Positions 16,690 through 27,080 of a DNA stretch of 56,021 bases are shown here, in pieces. The position numbers and the translations under genes were made by a program. Within the stretch, counting starts at the first letter, position 1, and every line of letters begins with the position of its first letter. Under the pieces are notes generated by a model. That model saw only the letters and a list, made by a program, of their open reading frames with translations. It made no database searches and had not been told where the DNA came from. Source of the stretch: Chloroflexota bacterium (GTDB lineage: Bacteria; Chloroflexota; Anaerolineae; CG2-30-64-16); contig VGOD01000012.1 in NCBI GenBank assembly GCA_016876015.1, positions 1 to 56,021 on the forward strand. Reading direction: 5' to 3'.

Positions 16690-16729
16690 GCAGGTCTGCA
16701 CTGCTGGCCCGCCAGCAGCGCAGACCTGC
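16690..16729. repeat. Near-perfect long palindrome
   Basis: GCAGGTCTGC-A-CTGCTGGC, a two-base loop, then GCCAGCAG-C-GCAGACCTGC: a 19-bp stem with a single mismatch. It lies between the slipin remnant and hflK. There is no T-run. It may be a dispersed repeat or a transcript-end hairpin. Confidence 0.7.
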
Positions 16730-16758
16730 GTCCGGCCTATAGTGTTCGTTAGTTCTGG

Positions 16759-17432
16759 CTAAGCCTTCACCTCCCCCGCCCGCTCCACGTGATCCAGCAG
16801 CGGGCGCAATAACGCCGTGAACTCCATCGGCAGCACGAACTTGGTGGCCGGGCCTGTCCCCACGGCGCGCAGCGCATCGAGATACTGCAGGCTCATCGTC
16901 CTGGCGCCGATCTTATCGGCGGCGGCCTCGATCCTTTCCAGGGCCAGGCCATAGCCCTCGGCGGTCAGGATTTGCGCCTGCCGCCCCCCTCGGCTTTGAG
17001 GATGGCCGCCTGCTTCTCGCCCTCGGCCACCATGATCGCAGCTTCGCGCTTGCCGTTTGCTTCGGTGACCACCGCGCGGCGCGTGCGCTCCGCTGACATC
17101 TGGCGCGTCATCGCGTCCTGCACATCGCGCGGCGGCTGAATCTCGCGAATCTCGACCATCGTCACCTTGACACCCCAGCGAGCGGTCACTTCGTCCATCT
17201 TGATCCGCAGCACCTGGTTGATTTGATCGCGCTTGGCCAGCACGTCGTTCAGTGTCAGGTCTCCCACCACGGCGCGCAACGTCGTCATGGCGATGCCCTG
17301 TGCGGCATCGCGGAATCTTTCCACCTCAATGACGCTCGACACAGCGTCAATCACTTTTGCGAACCCAAGCCCCAAACTGAGGAGCAAGACCACAACCACC
17401 TGATTCACCCATACTATCAGTACCGGCTTCAT
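16759..17432 (-). pseudogene. Broken slipin/stomatin (SPFH) gene: internal deletion plus frameshift
   Basis: The frame starts MKPVLIVWVNQVVVVLLLSL and jumps directly to the late SPFH part (VIEVERFRDAAQGIAMTTLR, then DEVTARWGVKVTMVEIREI), so about 90 residues of the usual beta-rich SPFH core after the membrane helix are missing. At about 16986-16991 a run of six G/C shifts the frame. The true C-terminus (QAQILTAEGYGLALERIEAA ... PATKFVLPMEFTALLRPLLD) continues in another frame to TAG at 16759-16761. The homopolymer shift could be a sequencing error, the deletion is unlikely to be. It sits upstream of the hflK/hflC pair, as a third SPFH protein of the cluster. Confidence 0.75.
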
Positions 17433-17682
17433 GCCTGCACCTCGCTTCCTTGCAGTTGGACGTATCATGGCCGCAGCCCGAAACTGTCTTGTGGATCATG
17501 TAGCCTCTGGCTTACGTGATGTTCGCATGGGCGTTCACTGCAAGGACTGTCGTTGTATGCCACGACAATACGGGCCGTGCCCGAAGTTGATCCCATGCGA
17601 CACCTCTCAGTGGTTCAGGGTCTTCGCCGCCTGACGAAATCCTCGCCAGCCAGCATCAGCACGGCAACCCCGGCCGCGCCGA

Positions 17683-18960
17683 TCAACAGTCCCATCCCGC
17701 TGCGATCAGCGCCTGCAGGCGCGATTCTAGCACCGTGTAGGAGTAATGCCGCCGGGCCACCGCGTAGTTGTGCGCCGCTATGTCCCGCGCCACTTCGGGC
17801 GCGTCCAGGAGTTGGCGCATCTGCCATAATGTTTCCTCGGTGATGTAGCCGTCGAATTCGATGATGCGGAACCCCTTCGGCTTCAGATCCGCCATGTACA
17901 CGGGGTACGCGTTGACGACGATCAGTCGCCGGAAGTAGATCGCCTCCAGAAATGCGTTGCCGAACCCCTCGATCTCGGAGGGGTAGGTCACCAGGTCGGC
18001 ATGGGGGTAGACATCCCACAGCGTATAGGTCTTGCGACCGTCAGGCAAGCGGCCGCGTTCCTCGCTGATGCGATCGGCGACGAAGGCGGTCGGGACGCCG
18101 AGCCGGTCGGCGTAATCCCGCAGGAAGGCCGCATACGCCAGGCCTTCGTCGCCCGCCGCGTGGGTGATGACCAGCCGGGCCTTGCGCTCCAGCCGCGCGG
18201 TCAGCTCGATGGCGCGCTCGATTCCCTTGCGCGGGATGATACGTGTCGGCTGGAGGATGAAAAGCTCATCAGGGGCCAGGCCGAGCTCATTGCGCAGGTC
18301 GCTCGTGTATTCATCGGGCGGCGGCGGGGGCGACTCGAAATCCATCACGTTGGGGATGAGCACGCTGGACACGCCCCGCCGCAGGCTGAGCTGTTGGCCC
18401 GCCAGTGAGTTGATGACCGCATGGCGCACCGACGGCAGCGCGGGCGGGAAGGCTGCGTCCAGATAGTCGCCGACGCAGTTGAACAGGAAGCGTTTGCGCT
18501 CCCACGCGAGATCGTGGTTATGGGCGATCGTCGGGATAGCAGTCTCGGCGATCAGCTCGGTCAAGGCCAGCCCCAGCGGGATGTTCATCGGGATTGCCAA
18601 CGCGTTCTCGGCGATCAGCAGGTTGATGTCGAACGCGGCCACGAACGTGTAGAGCTGCGCCTTGAGGTGCTCGGTCAACTGCCGGATGCGCCGGGTCAGC
18701 TCCGGCGGCCGCGCCGTCTGCGAGAAAGCCTGGGCTTGCACCGCCTCGATATCGGGGTGCTTGAAGTGGGCCTCCGGCGTCACGTGGCTGCGCCCGGCCG
18801 GCCGGTCACACTCGCCGCAGAAGTAGAAGCAGGCGTGCCCCAGCCGTTCGAGGGTCAGCGCCCACTTGGCGGTCTCCAGGGACACGCCGTCTGTGCCCGC
18901 GAAGCGCGTGGAGACGAAGCCGATGCGCAGGCCAGATTGATTCGGTCTGGTTCTCGTCAT
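17683..18960 (-). CDS. GT4-family glycosyltransferase, possibly mannosylglucosylglycerate-type synthase
   Basis: The 425-residue protein begins LRIGFVSTRFAGTDGVSLET, a start like those of the mannosylglucosyl-(3-phospho)glycerate synthases, and carries the GT-B C-terminal features QPTRIIPRKGIERAIEL (donor-binding Arg/Lys) and SEIEGFGNAFLEAI (acidic nucleotide-binding motif). It probably moves a sugar from a nucleotide donor to a small glycoside. The start ATG overlaps the phosphorylase stop (ATGA), so translation is coupled, and the upstream frame extension is rejected. With the phosphorylase and the ABC genes it suggests synthesis and recycling of a glucosylglycerate-type compatible solute. 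Other acceptors are possible. Confidence 0.75.
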   Translation of the reverse strand: MTRTRPNQSGLRIGFVSTRFAGTDGVSLETAKWALTLERLGHACFYFCGECDRPAGRSHVTPEAHFKHPDIEAVQAQAFSQTARPPELTRRIRQLTEHLKAQLYTFVAAFDINLLIAENALAIPMNIPLGLALTELIAETAIPTIAHNHDLAWERKRFLFNCVGDYLDAAFPPALPSVRHAVINSLAGQQLSLRRGVSSVLIPNVMDFESPPPPPDEYTSDLRNELGLAPDELFILQPTRIIPRKGIERAIELTARLERKARLVITHAAGDEGLAYAAFLRDYADRLGVPTAFVADRISEERGRLPDGRKTYTLWDVYPHADLVTYPSEIEGFGNAFLEAIYFRRLIVVNAYPVYMADLKPKGFRIIEFDGYITEETLWQMRQLLDAPEVARDIAAHNYAVARRHYSYTVLESRLQALIAAGWDC

Positions 18961-20678
18961 TTGACTGACTCTCCAATCAGCCACAGCGTTTCATAGGGCG
19001 CCAACTCGACCGCGCCATCCTGTCCGATGGAGACCTCCCGGTCGGAGATCAGATCGCGCGCCGTGCTGGTCCTCAGGGTCTCCGCAACGCGGGTCGCTAT
19101 CTGCGCCCGACTCGCGACGTTTTGCAGGCACAGGACGGCCGCGCCCTGATCGGGCGATGTGCGCCATAAGGCAAAGACCATGTCGCTACTGTCAATCACG
19201 CGTTGTCCGCCGTTCGGCTGGAATGCGTTACACGCGGCCCTCGCCCGCAGCAGCCGCGTGTAACGGTCGAAGATCTGCGCCCGCAGCGAACCTGGGTCGG
19301 CCAGTTCGGCTTCCAGGTCAGCCAGATTCAGCTTTTGCCGGTTGATCGTTCGGCTGCGTCCGGTCTGCGCCACCCCCTCGGGCCAGCTGCGCGAGCCGCA
19401 GAGGCTGTGGAAGTAGATGCCCGGCACGCCGACCATCGCCAGCAGGATCGCCTGGCTCGCCATGAAGCGATCCACCTGGCGCGCCAGCGGCTCATCCGCC
19501 CGCGGGTCGTTGAGCGCGTCGAAGTAGTTGATGTTCAACTCGTATGGACTGCGGGAGCCGTCGGGGTTGTGCTTGTACGAGACCAGTCCGCCGTGCGCTT
19601 CGACACCAGCCACGAGCGCGTCGATTTCTCCGTCCGGCAAGATGCCCCGCGCGGGATTGAGCCCGATACCGTCGTGCGACGCCAGGAAGTTGAAGAAGGT
19701 CGTCTGTTCCGAAGGCAAGATGAGGCCCGAAGCCCATTGCGTCAGGACGCGGGCATCGCCGGTGCGCAGCGCATGCAGCGTCAGCGGCGGCAACGCGAAG
19801 TTGTAGACCATCTGCGCCTCGTTGTGACCGTCGCCGAAGTAGGAGATGTTGTCGCGATGCGGCACGTTGGTCTCGGTGATCAGCCGGACGCCGGGCGCGA
19901 CCGCGTCCAGCACGGCGCGGATGAGCTGGACCGCGCGGTGCGTCTGCGGCAGGTGCAGGCACGACGTGCCGATCTCTTTCCATAGGAACGCGATGGCGTC
20001 CAGCCGGATGAACTCCGCGCCGTGGGCCACGTAGAAGTGGAGGAGGTCCAGTATTTCGAGCAGCACGTCCGGGTTGGCGTAGTTCAGGTCAATCTGGTCG
20101 TCGCTGAAGGTCGTCCAGACCCGCTTCGGGCCAATGGCCGTCTGCACCTCGGTCAACAGCGGCAGGGCGCGCGGCCGCACGACGGCGGAGAGGTCGGGGA
20201 TTCCCTCGACCACGACGAAATAATCGCGATAGCGGGGATCGTCGCGCAGGAAGGCCTGGAACCAGTCGCCCTGCCGCGATGCGTGGTTGACGACCGCGTC
20301 GAACATCAGCCGGAAATCTCGCCCCAGACGCGCCACATCATCCCACGTGCCCAGGGCCGGATCCACGGCCCGGTAGTCCATCACCGAGAAGCCATCGTCC
20401 GACGAGTACGGGTAGAACGGCAGGATATGGATACCGCTGACGATGCCTTTCAGATGCCTTCGACAGAAATCGGCCAGGGTGTGCAACGGCGCCTCACCTG
20501 GCACGCGCACCTGGTCGCCGTAGGTGATGAGGATAGAGTCGCTCTGGGAGAGACCCCTTGACTCTTGTCGCTGTGGAGCCTGCGCGAGGCGCAAGGCCAG
20601 CCGCTCAAACGCTGCCGCGCCGGCCTGTGGGCCGTAGAGGGCAGCCAGGTGAGATCGGATGATATCCTGGTTATTCAT
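18957..20678 (-). CDS. GH13_18 sugar phosphorylase (glucosylglycerate or sucrose type)
   Basis: The 573-residue protein is a GH13 barrel of the sucrose phosphorylase subfamily. The catalytic nucleophile is Asp227 (FIRLDAIAFLWK), the acid/base Glu269 (RLITETNVPH) and the stabiliser Asp336 (LASHDGIGLN). HILPFYPYSSDDGFSVMDYR is the subfamily start signature. Length exceeds classical sucrose phosphorylase (about 490-500) and fits the YcjM-like glucosylglycerate phosphorylases. The gene context (binding protein, two permeases, MalK-type ATPase) resembles the Escherichia coli ycj operon. It splits the glycoside with phosphate to glucose 1-phosphate in the cytoplasm. GGAGATGAAGG supports the start. 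Sucrose 6-phosphate or glucosylglycerol remain alternatives. Confidence 0.88.
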   Translation of the reverse strand: MNNQDIIRSHLAALYGPQAGAAAFERLALRLAQAPQRQESRGLSQSDSILITYGDQVRVPGEAPLHTLADFCRRHLKGIVSGIHILPFYPYSSDDGFSVMDYRAVDPALGTWDDVARLGRDFRLMFDAVVNHASRQGDWFQAFLRDDPRYRDYFVVVEGIPDLSAVVRPRALPLLTEVQTAIGPKRVWTTFSDDQIDLNYANPDVLLEILDLLHFYVAHGAEFIRLDAIAFLWKEIGTSCLHLPQTHRAVQLIRAVLDAVAPGVRLITETNVPHRDNISYFGDGHNEAQMVYNFALPPLTLHALRTGDARVLTQWASGLILPSEQTTFFNFLASHDGIGLNPARGILPDGEIDALVAGVEAHGGLVSYKHNPDGSRSPYELNINYFDALNDPRADEPLARQVDRFMASQAILLAMVGVPGIYFHSLCGSRSWPEGVAQTGRSRTINRQKLNLADLEAELADPGSLRAQIFDRYTRLLRARAACNAFQPNGGQRVIDSSDMVFALWRTSPDQGAAVLCLQNVASRAQIATRVAETLRTSTARDLISDREVSIGQDGAVELAPYETLWLIGESVK

Positions 20679-20714
20679 CGGCCTTCATCTCCAACCACAG
20701 GTTCGTGTCGCCTG

Positions 20715-21791
<1,077 letters not shown>

Positions 21792-21802
21792 GCTCCACCT
21801 CT

Positions 21803-22636
21803 CTAGCGTAGCTTGACGCCCCACAGGCTGAACAGGTAGCGCCGGACAAAGAGCATGAAGACGATGGCCGGCACCAGGATGAAGAAACCGCCCGCGAACC
21901 GGAAGGGGATCGGCGACTGGTTGAGCTGCACGATCAGCTTGGCGGGCAAGGTCTGATTCTGCACGGTCAGGATGGCTGCGCCGAACACCTCGTTCCAGGA
22001 GAGCACGAACGTGAAGATGGCCGACGCCGCCAGCCCGGGCAGCGCCAACGGCAACGCCACGCGGCGGAACGCGCCGGCGCGCGTGCAGCCCATCGTCATG
22101 GCCGCCTCCTCCAAATCCTTGGACACGCCGACGAAAACGCTGCTGGTGACCAGGATCGTGGTCGGCAGCGCCATCGCCGTGTGCAGCAACGCGACGCCCA
22201 GGGTCGTGTCGTCCAGCCCCCAGTTGATGTAGGTGGAAATCAGCGGAATAGATAGGATCACCACCGGGAAGGCGCGCGTCGAGAGGATCAAGATGCGGTA
22301 GATGTCGCCGCCTGGGAAGATGTAGCGCGCCAACGCATAGCCGGCCGGCGCACCGATCGCCAGTGAGATGGCGAGCGTGAAGATGGCGACCAGCACACTG
22401 TTCTTGACCGAGTCCAGGATGCCGTAGGCGTTCAGGAAGAAGCTCATCGTCTCCAGGCTGAGCTGCGTGGGTATGAGCGGCTTGGGATAGTCGTAGACCA
22501 CCGCGCGCGGGCTGAAGGCCATCACGGCGACCAGGTAGATCGGGATCATGATGTAGAGCGCCACCAGGATGGCCGCCAGGTAAACCAGGCTGCGGCCGGC
22601 GCGGCGCGCCAGGGGTGCGGATGCTCGTGAAGCCAT
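21803..22636 (-). CDS. CUT1 carbohydrate ABC permease (MalG/UgpE type)
   Basis: The 277-residue membrane protein has six hydrophobic segments and a typical N-terminal cytoplasmic arm. The EAA loop DLEEAAMTMGCTRAGAFRRV (about 191-210) docks to the ATPase. GAGGAGG precedes the ATG by seven bases. It ends 11 bases before the ATPase start and begins 13 bases after its partner, within one operon. Confidence 0.9.
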   Translation of the reverse strand: MASRASAPLARRAGRSLVYLAAILVALYIMIPIYLVAVMAFSPRAVVYDYPKPLIPTQLSLETMSFFLNAYGILDSVKNSVLVAIFTLAISLAIGAPAGYALARYIFPGGDIYRILILSTRAFPVVILSIPLISTYINWGLDDTTLGVALLHTAMALPTTILVTSSVFVGVSKDLEEAAMTMGCTRAGAFRRVALPLALPGLAASAIFTFVLSWNEVFGAAILTVQNQTLPAKLIVQLNQSPIPFRFAGGFFILVPAIVFMLFVRRYLFSLWGVKLR

Positions 22637-22649
22637 GGTGTCGCCTCCT

Positions 22650-23510
22650 CTACACGGCCTGCGCTTCGGGCCGCGTGCGCAACGCCCGCAAGTAAATGCC
22701 GGTGGAAAGCATGGAGATGGCGAGGATCAGCGCGGCGTAGGCGGCGGCCACGTTGAGGTTGCGCCACTGGTTGTACCACTGGTACGCCTCCGATGCCAGC
22801 ACCTTGACGCCATCCCCCGTCAGCGCAACGACCACGGCGAACACCTGGAACGCCAGGATGGTGCGCAGGATGAGCGCCACCTGGATGCTCGGCCGCAGCA
22901 TGGGCAGCGTGACCTTGCGCAGCCGCGCGAACCAGCCCGCGCCGAACACCTCGGCCGCCTCGTTGTATTCCTTCGGGATGCCCTGCAAGCCAGCCACCAG
23001 GATCACGAAGACGATGGAGGTCGCACGCCACACCTCGGCCAGGATCACTGCGATCACCGCCCAGGTCGCGCCATATTGCAGGAAGATGAACGGCTTCTCC
23101 AGCAGCCCCAGCCCTTGCAGCACCGTGTTGAGGTAGCCGCGCTCGGTGAAGACGCTGAACCACACGATGCCGGCTGCCAGATCTGACACGGCGATCGGCA
23201 ACGCGTAGAAGTAGATCAATGCGCCGGAACCGCGCAGCCCGGCAGTCGCCAGCAGGGCCATCGTCAGCGCCAGGATGAACTGCAAAGGGATAATGGTGAG
23301 CACCAGGATCAGGGACGTGCGCACAGCCGGCCAGAACGCGGCGTCGCCCACCATGCGCCGGAAGAACTCCAGCGTCCAGCGGCCGTCGTCGGCACGGAAG
23401 GCCAGGCCGAACGCCTGCACCATGGGCCAGGCGAAGAAGATCGCCAGGTAGGCCAGCGATGGGAGCAGCAGCAGGTAGGGTTCGAGATTAGCCCGCCGTT
23501 TGAGTTTCAT
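22650..23510 (-). CDS. CUT1 carbohydrate ABC permease (MalF/UgpA type)
   Basis: The 286-residue membrane protein begins with a short basic stretch and helix (about 11-31). It carries the EAA loop KEYNEAAEVFGAGWFARLRK (about 190-209), typical of the first permease of sugar importers. It forms a heterodimer channel with the next gene product. The start has only a weak ribosome-binding signal. A hairpin repeat (23524-23559) separates it from the binding-protein gene and may lower downstream expression relative to the binding protein. Confidence 0.9.
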   Translation of the reverse strand: MKLKRRANLEPYLLLLPSLAYLAIFFAWPMVQAFGLAFRADDGRWTLEFFRRMVGDAAFWPAVRTSLILVLTIIPLQFILALTMALLATAGLRGSGALIYFYALPIAVSDLAAGIVWFSVFTERGYLNTVLQGLGLLEKPFIFLQYGATWAVIAVILAEVWRATSIVFVILVAGLQGIPKEYNEAAEVFGAGWFARLRKVTLPMLRPSIQVALILRTILAFQVFAVVVALTGDGVKVLASEAYQWYNQWRNLNVAAAYAALILAISMLSTGIYLRALRTRPEAQAV

Positions 23511-23523
23511 GGCGCCCCCTCAA

Positions 23524-23559
23524 AGTTGGCAACTGGCGCCGTAGCGCAAGTTGCCAACT
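23524..23559. repeat. Palindrome between binding protein and permease genes
   Basis: AGTTGGCAACT (23524-23534) pairs perfectly with AGTTGCCAACT (23549-23559). The inner GGCGC and GCGC also pair. It may stabilise the upstream binding-protein mRNA or belong to a dispersed repeat family. Confidence 0.75.
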
Positions 23560-23568
23560 CTCACGCGA

Positions 23569-24945
23569 CTACTGTAACTTGCACGCGCCCGTGCTCGCCG
23601 GATCGGGCGGCCAGCACGGCGCGCCGGTGTCATTGAGGAGCTTCTGGAGGTTGGCGCCCTCCTCCGTCAGCACCTTGGTGATGTCCTCGTTCTTCAGCAC
23701 GATACGAGTGAAGGCGTCGCGATAGATCTTGTTGATCTCCCCGCCTTTGGCGCCCAGGCCGACGGGCAGCAAGGCGGGCAGCGCGGCCGGCGAGGCGGCC
23801 TGCTTGCTGACCGCCTCGCCCTCCATGCGGATGCCCACCGTCACGAAGCCGGGATAGGAGACGCCGACGACCGGGAAGAACGCGATCTCACGCAGGATGC
23901 TGACCTGCACGTCGTCCTGCAACAGGTAGCGGATCATCTGCCTGGCGCCCTCCGGGTTGGGAGCGGTCTTGGGGATGGCTACGCCAACGATCACAGGCAT
24001 GAAGCCCAGCCCCTTCGGCCCCTTGGGCGCCGGGAAGGCGACGAAGTCACCTGGTTTGGCCTTGAACGCCTCCACCAGGCGCGCCGTGTGGTCGAAAGCC
24101 ACCCAGACCTCTTCGGTGAGCAACTGCTCCTGCATGAAGCCGTAAGTAGTGGCCTGCGGGTTAACGTACTGCCACATGTCCTTGACGAACGTCCACATCG
24201 CCTCGGCGTCTTTGGTCTTGAAGCCCGTGACCATGCCGCCGGTGTACGAGGGGTAGATGTAGCCCTGCAGGAAGCGGTGCATCAACCCGCGATCGCTGGC
24301 CGGGAAGCCCAGCTTCTTGTCCTTGGTCGCGGTCGTGATGTTCTTGCCCCAATCGCGCAACTGCTCCCAGGTCAGCGCGTTGATGTCAGCGCCGGCCGGC
24401 AGGTACTGGAGCGCCTTCTTGTTGGCGGCCATGATGTAGGTCGCCTGCATCACGGGGATATAGTACTGCTTATCAGTGCCCAGCTTGCCCAGCTTCATGA
24501 AGGCATCCGGGATGTTGCGATCCTTCACCGCGGGCAGCAGGTCAGACAGATCGAGCAGGGCGTTGGCAGCCTGCAACGTCGGATAGGTGCCATGCAGGGC
24601 GATCAGCAGGTCGGCCGAGCCTTTGCCCGCTTTCGCCTCGGCCAGCACGCGGTCAATCAGCGCCGGTTCTTCCATGCCCACGAACTCCGGCTTGCCGGCG
24701 AATGCCTTCAGCACGACCCCGCGCATCTTTTCCTGTTCTTCCACGGGGTTCGCCTGGGTGGAGAGGATCACGACATTCCCGTAGTTCGTCGGGGCCTGCG
24801 TTACCTGCACCACCTTCTCCACCGGCTTCTCGACAACGACGGTCTTCTCGACGACCTTCTCGACGATCTGGGGTGTGGGGGCCGCGCACGCCCCCAGGAG
24901 CGCCAGGATGAGAAGGGATGACAGAACTGCCCATGTGCGCTTCAT
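23569..24945 (-). CDS. Carbohydrate ABC transporter binding lipoprotein (family 1)
   Basis: The 458-residue lipoprotein starts MKRTWAVLSSLLILALLGAC, with AGGAGG correctly placed. A Val/Glu/Lys linker with repeated EKVVEK follows, then a family 1 solute-binding fold; landmarks are ADLLIALHGTYPTLQAANAL and MQATYIMAANKKAL, the latter like the hinge segment of sugar binders. The mature protein sits outside the membrane and feeds the CUT1 permeases. It is the first gene of the six-gene sugar operon. The ligand is not readable; the phosphorylase context suggests a glucoside. The upstream frame extension (to 25077) lacks signal features and is rejected. Confidence 0.9.
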   Translation of the reverse strand: MKRTWAVLSSLLILALLGACAAPTPQIVEKVVEKTVVVEKPVEKVVQVTQAPTNYGNVVILSTQANPVEEQEKMRGVVLKAFAGKPEFVGMEEPALIDRVLAEAKAGKGSADLLIALHGTYPTLQAANALLDLSDLLPAVKDRNIPDAFMKLGKLGTDKQYYIPVMQATYIMAANKKALQYLPAGADINALTWEQLRDWGKNITTATKDKKLGFPASDRGLMHRFLQGYIYPSYTGGMVTGFKTKDAEAMWTFVKDMWQYVNPQATTYGFMQEQLLTEEVWVAFDHTARLVEAFKAKPGDFVAFPAPKGPKGLGFMPVIVGVAIPKTAPNPEGARQMIRYLLQDDVQVSILREIAFFPVVGVSYPGFVTVGIRMEGEAVSKQAASPAALPALLPVGLGAKGGEINKIYRDAFTRIVLKNEDITKVLTEEGANLQKLLNDTGAPCWPPDPASTGACKLQ

Positions 24946-25098
24946 TTTTTTGCCTCCTGAAATCTGATAGGTTGGCTGAGCAGACGACAGACCACATGGT
25001 TCAGCCTGGAGCCGCATCACCTCCTTCCCAGGATTCCCCCCACTCCGGCGCCAACGGCGATGGTTCAAGCAGTCCACCCAAGATCGCGTCCATCGCGG

Positions 25099-25548
25099 CT
25101 ATCGCCCATCGCGCGAGCGCACCATTAACAGCGGTTGGTCGGCGCGTTGCAGGAGCGCCGAGGCGACGCTGCCATAGAAAAGCTGCGCCAGGCCGCCCCG
25201 ACCGTGGCTGGCAATGGCGATCAGGTCCACCTTTTCCTGTTCTGCTACTGCGATGATTTGCTCGACCACCGGGCCATAGGGAACCAATGTCCGCACGCGC
25301 AGGCCCTGCCGGCCAAGCGAATCCTTGATACAGGACAGATAGGCTTCCGCGGCGGCTGTGAGCTCATTGATGACAGCCACCGGGAGCGCAGGCATCAGCT
25401 CACCTGGCGTCGTGACCTTAGGCTGCGGCTCGATCACCTGCGCCAACACGACCTCGGCGCCGCAGGTCTGGGCCAATGCGGCGACATGAGGAAGGATCGC
25501 CTCGGCGCGCGGCGAACCATCCAATGGAACCAGAATCTTGCTGTACAT
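25099..25548 (-). CDS. Universal stress protein, UspA family
   Basis: The 149-residue protein is a complete single-domain UspA fold. It starts MYSKILVPLDGSPRAEAIL and ends with the nucleotide-binding motif [20 protein letters not shown], the G-2X-G-9X-G(S) pattern of ATP-binding members. GGGAGGT stands before the ATG, and the longer frame is rejected. It lies downstream of two response regulator genes on the same strand. Such proteins often accompany two-component systems and cation ATPases that react to stress or energy state. Confidence 0.93.
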   Translation of the reverse strand: MYSKILVPLDGSPRAEAILPHVAALAQTCGAEVVLAQVIEPQPKVTTPGELMPALPVAVINELTAAAEAYLSCIKDSLGRQGLRVRTLVPYGPVVEQIIAVAEQEKVDLIAIASHGRGGLAQLFYGSVASALLQRADQPLLMVRSRDGR

Positions 25549-25641
25549 GGTAACCTCCCAGGAAGTCATGCCTTCAAGCCCAACCGGGCAACATCCGCAG
25601 ACCGGCGCTCGTAGCCGCCAGGCATTCGTGTGCGATGCGGG

Positions 25642-26037
25642 TTATAGCGATTGGCTTTCTCGGGGCGCCGCCAGGGCCTGCCGGACGATCTGGCGGAACT
25701 CGTCCATCTCTACAGGCTTCTCCACGCAGCGATGGACGCCGAGCAGGAGGGCGTCCGCCCTGATCGCTGCGCAGCCATGCGCCGTGATCCACACGACCGG
25801 CATCGCTGGCGCTATCGAACGGGCCGCCCGCGTCAAGCTGACGCCATCTATGCCTGGCAGGCGCACGTCGGTAACGAGCAGATCGAATGCGCCGTCTTCC
25901 AGGAGCCGATAAGCCTCCAGCCCATCCCGCGCCGTGCTGATTTCGAGCGGCGCGCTCAGTCGGCGTAAGGTCGCCTGCAGGACAAACAGCACGTGCTCGT
26001 CGTCATCCACCAGCAGGATGTGTTTGCGTCCGTCCAT
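25642..26037 (-). CDS. Single-domain response regulator
   Basis: The 131-residue protein is a CheY-like receiver with no output domain. It has the acidic pocket DDD (11-13), the phospho-acceptor Asp57 in LLVTDVRLPG, the Thr in VVWITAHG and the conserved Lys107 in VEKPVE. It relays phosphate or titrates a kinase. It is located between the full and the truncated stress protein genes. The nearby histidine kinase (27077-28804) is a likely partner. A longer upstream frame overlaps the stress-protein fragment and is rejected. Confidence 0.88.
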   Translation of the reverse strand: MDGRKHILLVDDDEHVLFVLQATLRRLSAPLEISTARDGLEAYRLLEDGAFDLLVTDVRLPGIDGVSLTRAARSIAPAMPVVWITAHGCAAIRADALLLGVHRCVEKPVEMDEFRQIVRQALAAPRESQSL

Positions 26038-26068
26038 GATGACGTTCTGGCCTCCGTCGCTTTGGCGG

Positions 26069-26263
26069 CTATCTCGCGTCGCGCGCTCGCACCATGAGCA
26101 AGGGTTGGCTGGCGCGCTGCAAGAGCGCGGCGACGACGCTGCCGTAGAAGAGCAACGCCAGTCCACCGCGGCCGTGGCTGGCAATGGCGATCAAGTCAAC
26201 GTGTTCCCGATCGGCTGCCGCGAGGATCTGCTCCTCTACCGGCCGCCGAGAATAGGATAGCAC
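26069..26263 (-). pseudogene. Truncated universal stress protein (C-terminal half)
   Basis: The 64-residue frame carries only the end of a UspA domain ([20 protein letters not shown], then [20 protein letters not shown]) and closely resembles the C-terminus of the intact copy at 25099-25548. The first 80 or so residues, including the nucleotide-contacting start, are missing; upstream sequence is unrelated low-complexity. It is a broken duplicate. A short product from the ATG at 26263 is possible but would not fold as a Usp domain. Confidence 0.8.
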
Positions 26264-26345
26264 AGGGGAAAGGGGATAACCGTTGGGTTTGGTTGGGGAT
26301 GCGTTGGACTTAGGTAACGGAGAGGCGATAGAGTGGCGAGCCGGC

Positions 26346-27080
26346 CTACTCTTCGCTGGCAGGGGCGATGGTGTAGCCTACGCCACGCACATTGAGAATG
26401 AAGCGGGGATGCGTCGGGGCAGGCTCGATTTTGGCGCGCAGGCGATGAATATACCATTTGACGATCTGGCGGGCTTCGTGCTGGTAATCCGGTTCATACC
26501 CCTGGACGACCCGCACCAGTTCCTTGGGCGGCACGGTGCGATGCGCGTTTTCGATCAGGCAGGCGAGCAGGCTAAACTCGGCCGGCGCCAGGTCTACGGC
26601 GCGGCCAGCGCACTCCAGTTGACGCTTGTCCAGATCGAGGAGCAGTGGGCCGTGCCGCAATACGCGGGCTGGCCTTTGAGGCTCCGAAGACGGAGCGGCG
26701 CGCAGCAATCGGCGGGCCAGCGCCTCACGCGCGGCCGCCAGCAATTCATTCGGTTCGGCCGGTTTCAGCAGATAGCCGTCCACCCCCTCCCGGATTGCCG
26801 CCATAGCCGATTCCAGCGAGCCGTGGGCGGTCAAAATGACGACGGCCATCTGGGGCCAGCGCCAGCGGATGCCCTCCAGCACGCGCAAGCCATCAACACG
26901 GGTGCCCAGGTTGAGATCCAGGATCGCCAGGTCGAAAGGCCGGTCGCGCAGCAGATCGAGGGCGGCTTCGCCGCTGGCCGCCGCAGCGACCTCATACCCG
27001 GCGCGCTGCAGCGTCTCACTCAGCGTGAAGCGCACACCTGCGTCGTCATCCACGATCAAGGCTCGGATTGGGGCGCTCAT
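26346..27080 (-). CDS. OmpR-family response regulator
   Basis: The 244-residue protein has a receiver (DDD 11-13, phospho-acceptor Asp55, Lys106) and a C-terminal winged-helix DNA-binding domain (about 140-240). The latter shows [20 protein letters not shown], the recognition-region sequence [19 protein letters not shown] and the terminal hairpin [11 protein letters not shown]. Its ATG overlaps the kinase stop codon (ATGA), so the pair is translated together. Targets are unknown; the stress protein and response regulator genes downstream are candidates. Confidence 0.93.
   Translation of the reverse strand: MSAPIRALIVDDDAGVRFTLSETLQRAGYEVAAAASGEAALDLLRDRPFDLAILDLNLGTRVDGLRVLEGIRWRWPQMAVVILTAHGSLESAMAAIREGVDGYLLKPAEPNELLAAAREALARRLLRAAPSSEPQRPARVLRHGPLLLDLDKRQLECAGRAVDLAPAEFSLLACLIENAHRTVPPKELVRVVQGYEPDYQHEARQIVKWYIHRLRAKIEPAPTHPRFILNVRGVGYTIAPASEE

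Noticed and set aside
17618..17693. Tiny minus-strand frame encoding MGLLIGAAGVAVLMLAG
   Set aside because: 26 residues starting inside the last codons of the glycosyltransferase; could be a small membrane peptide, but no signal or homolog supports it.
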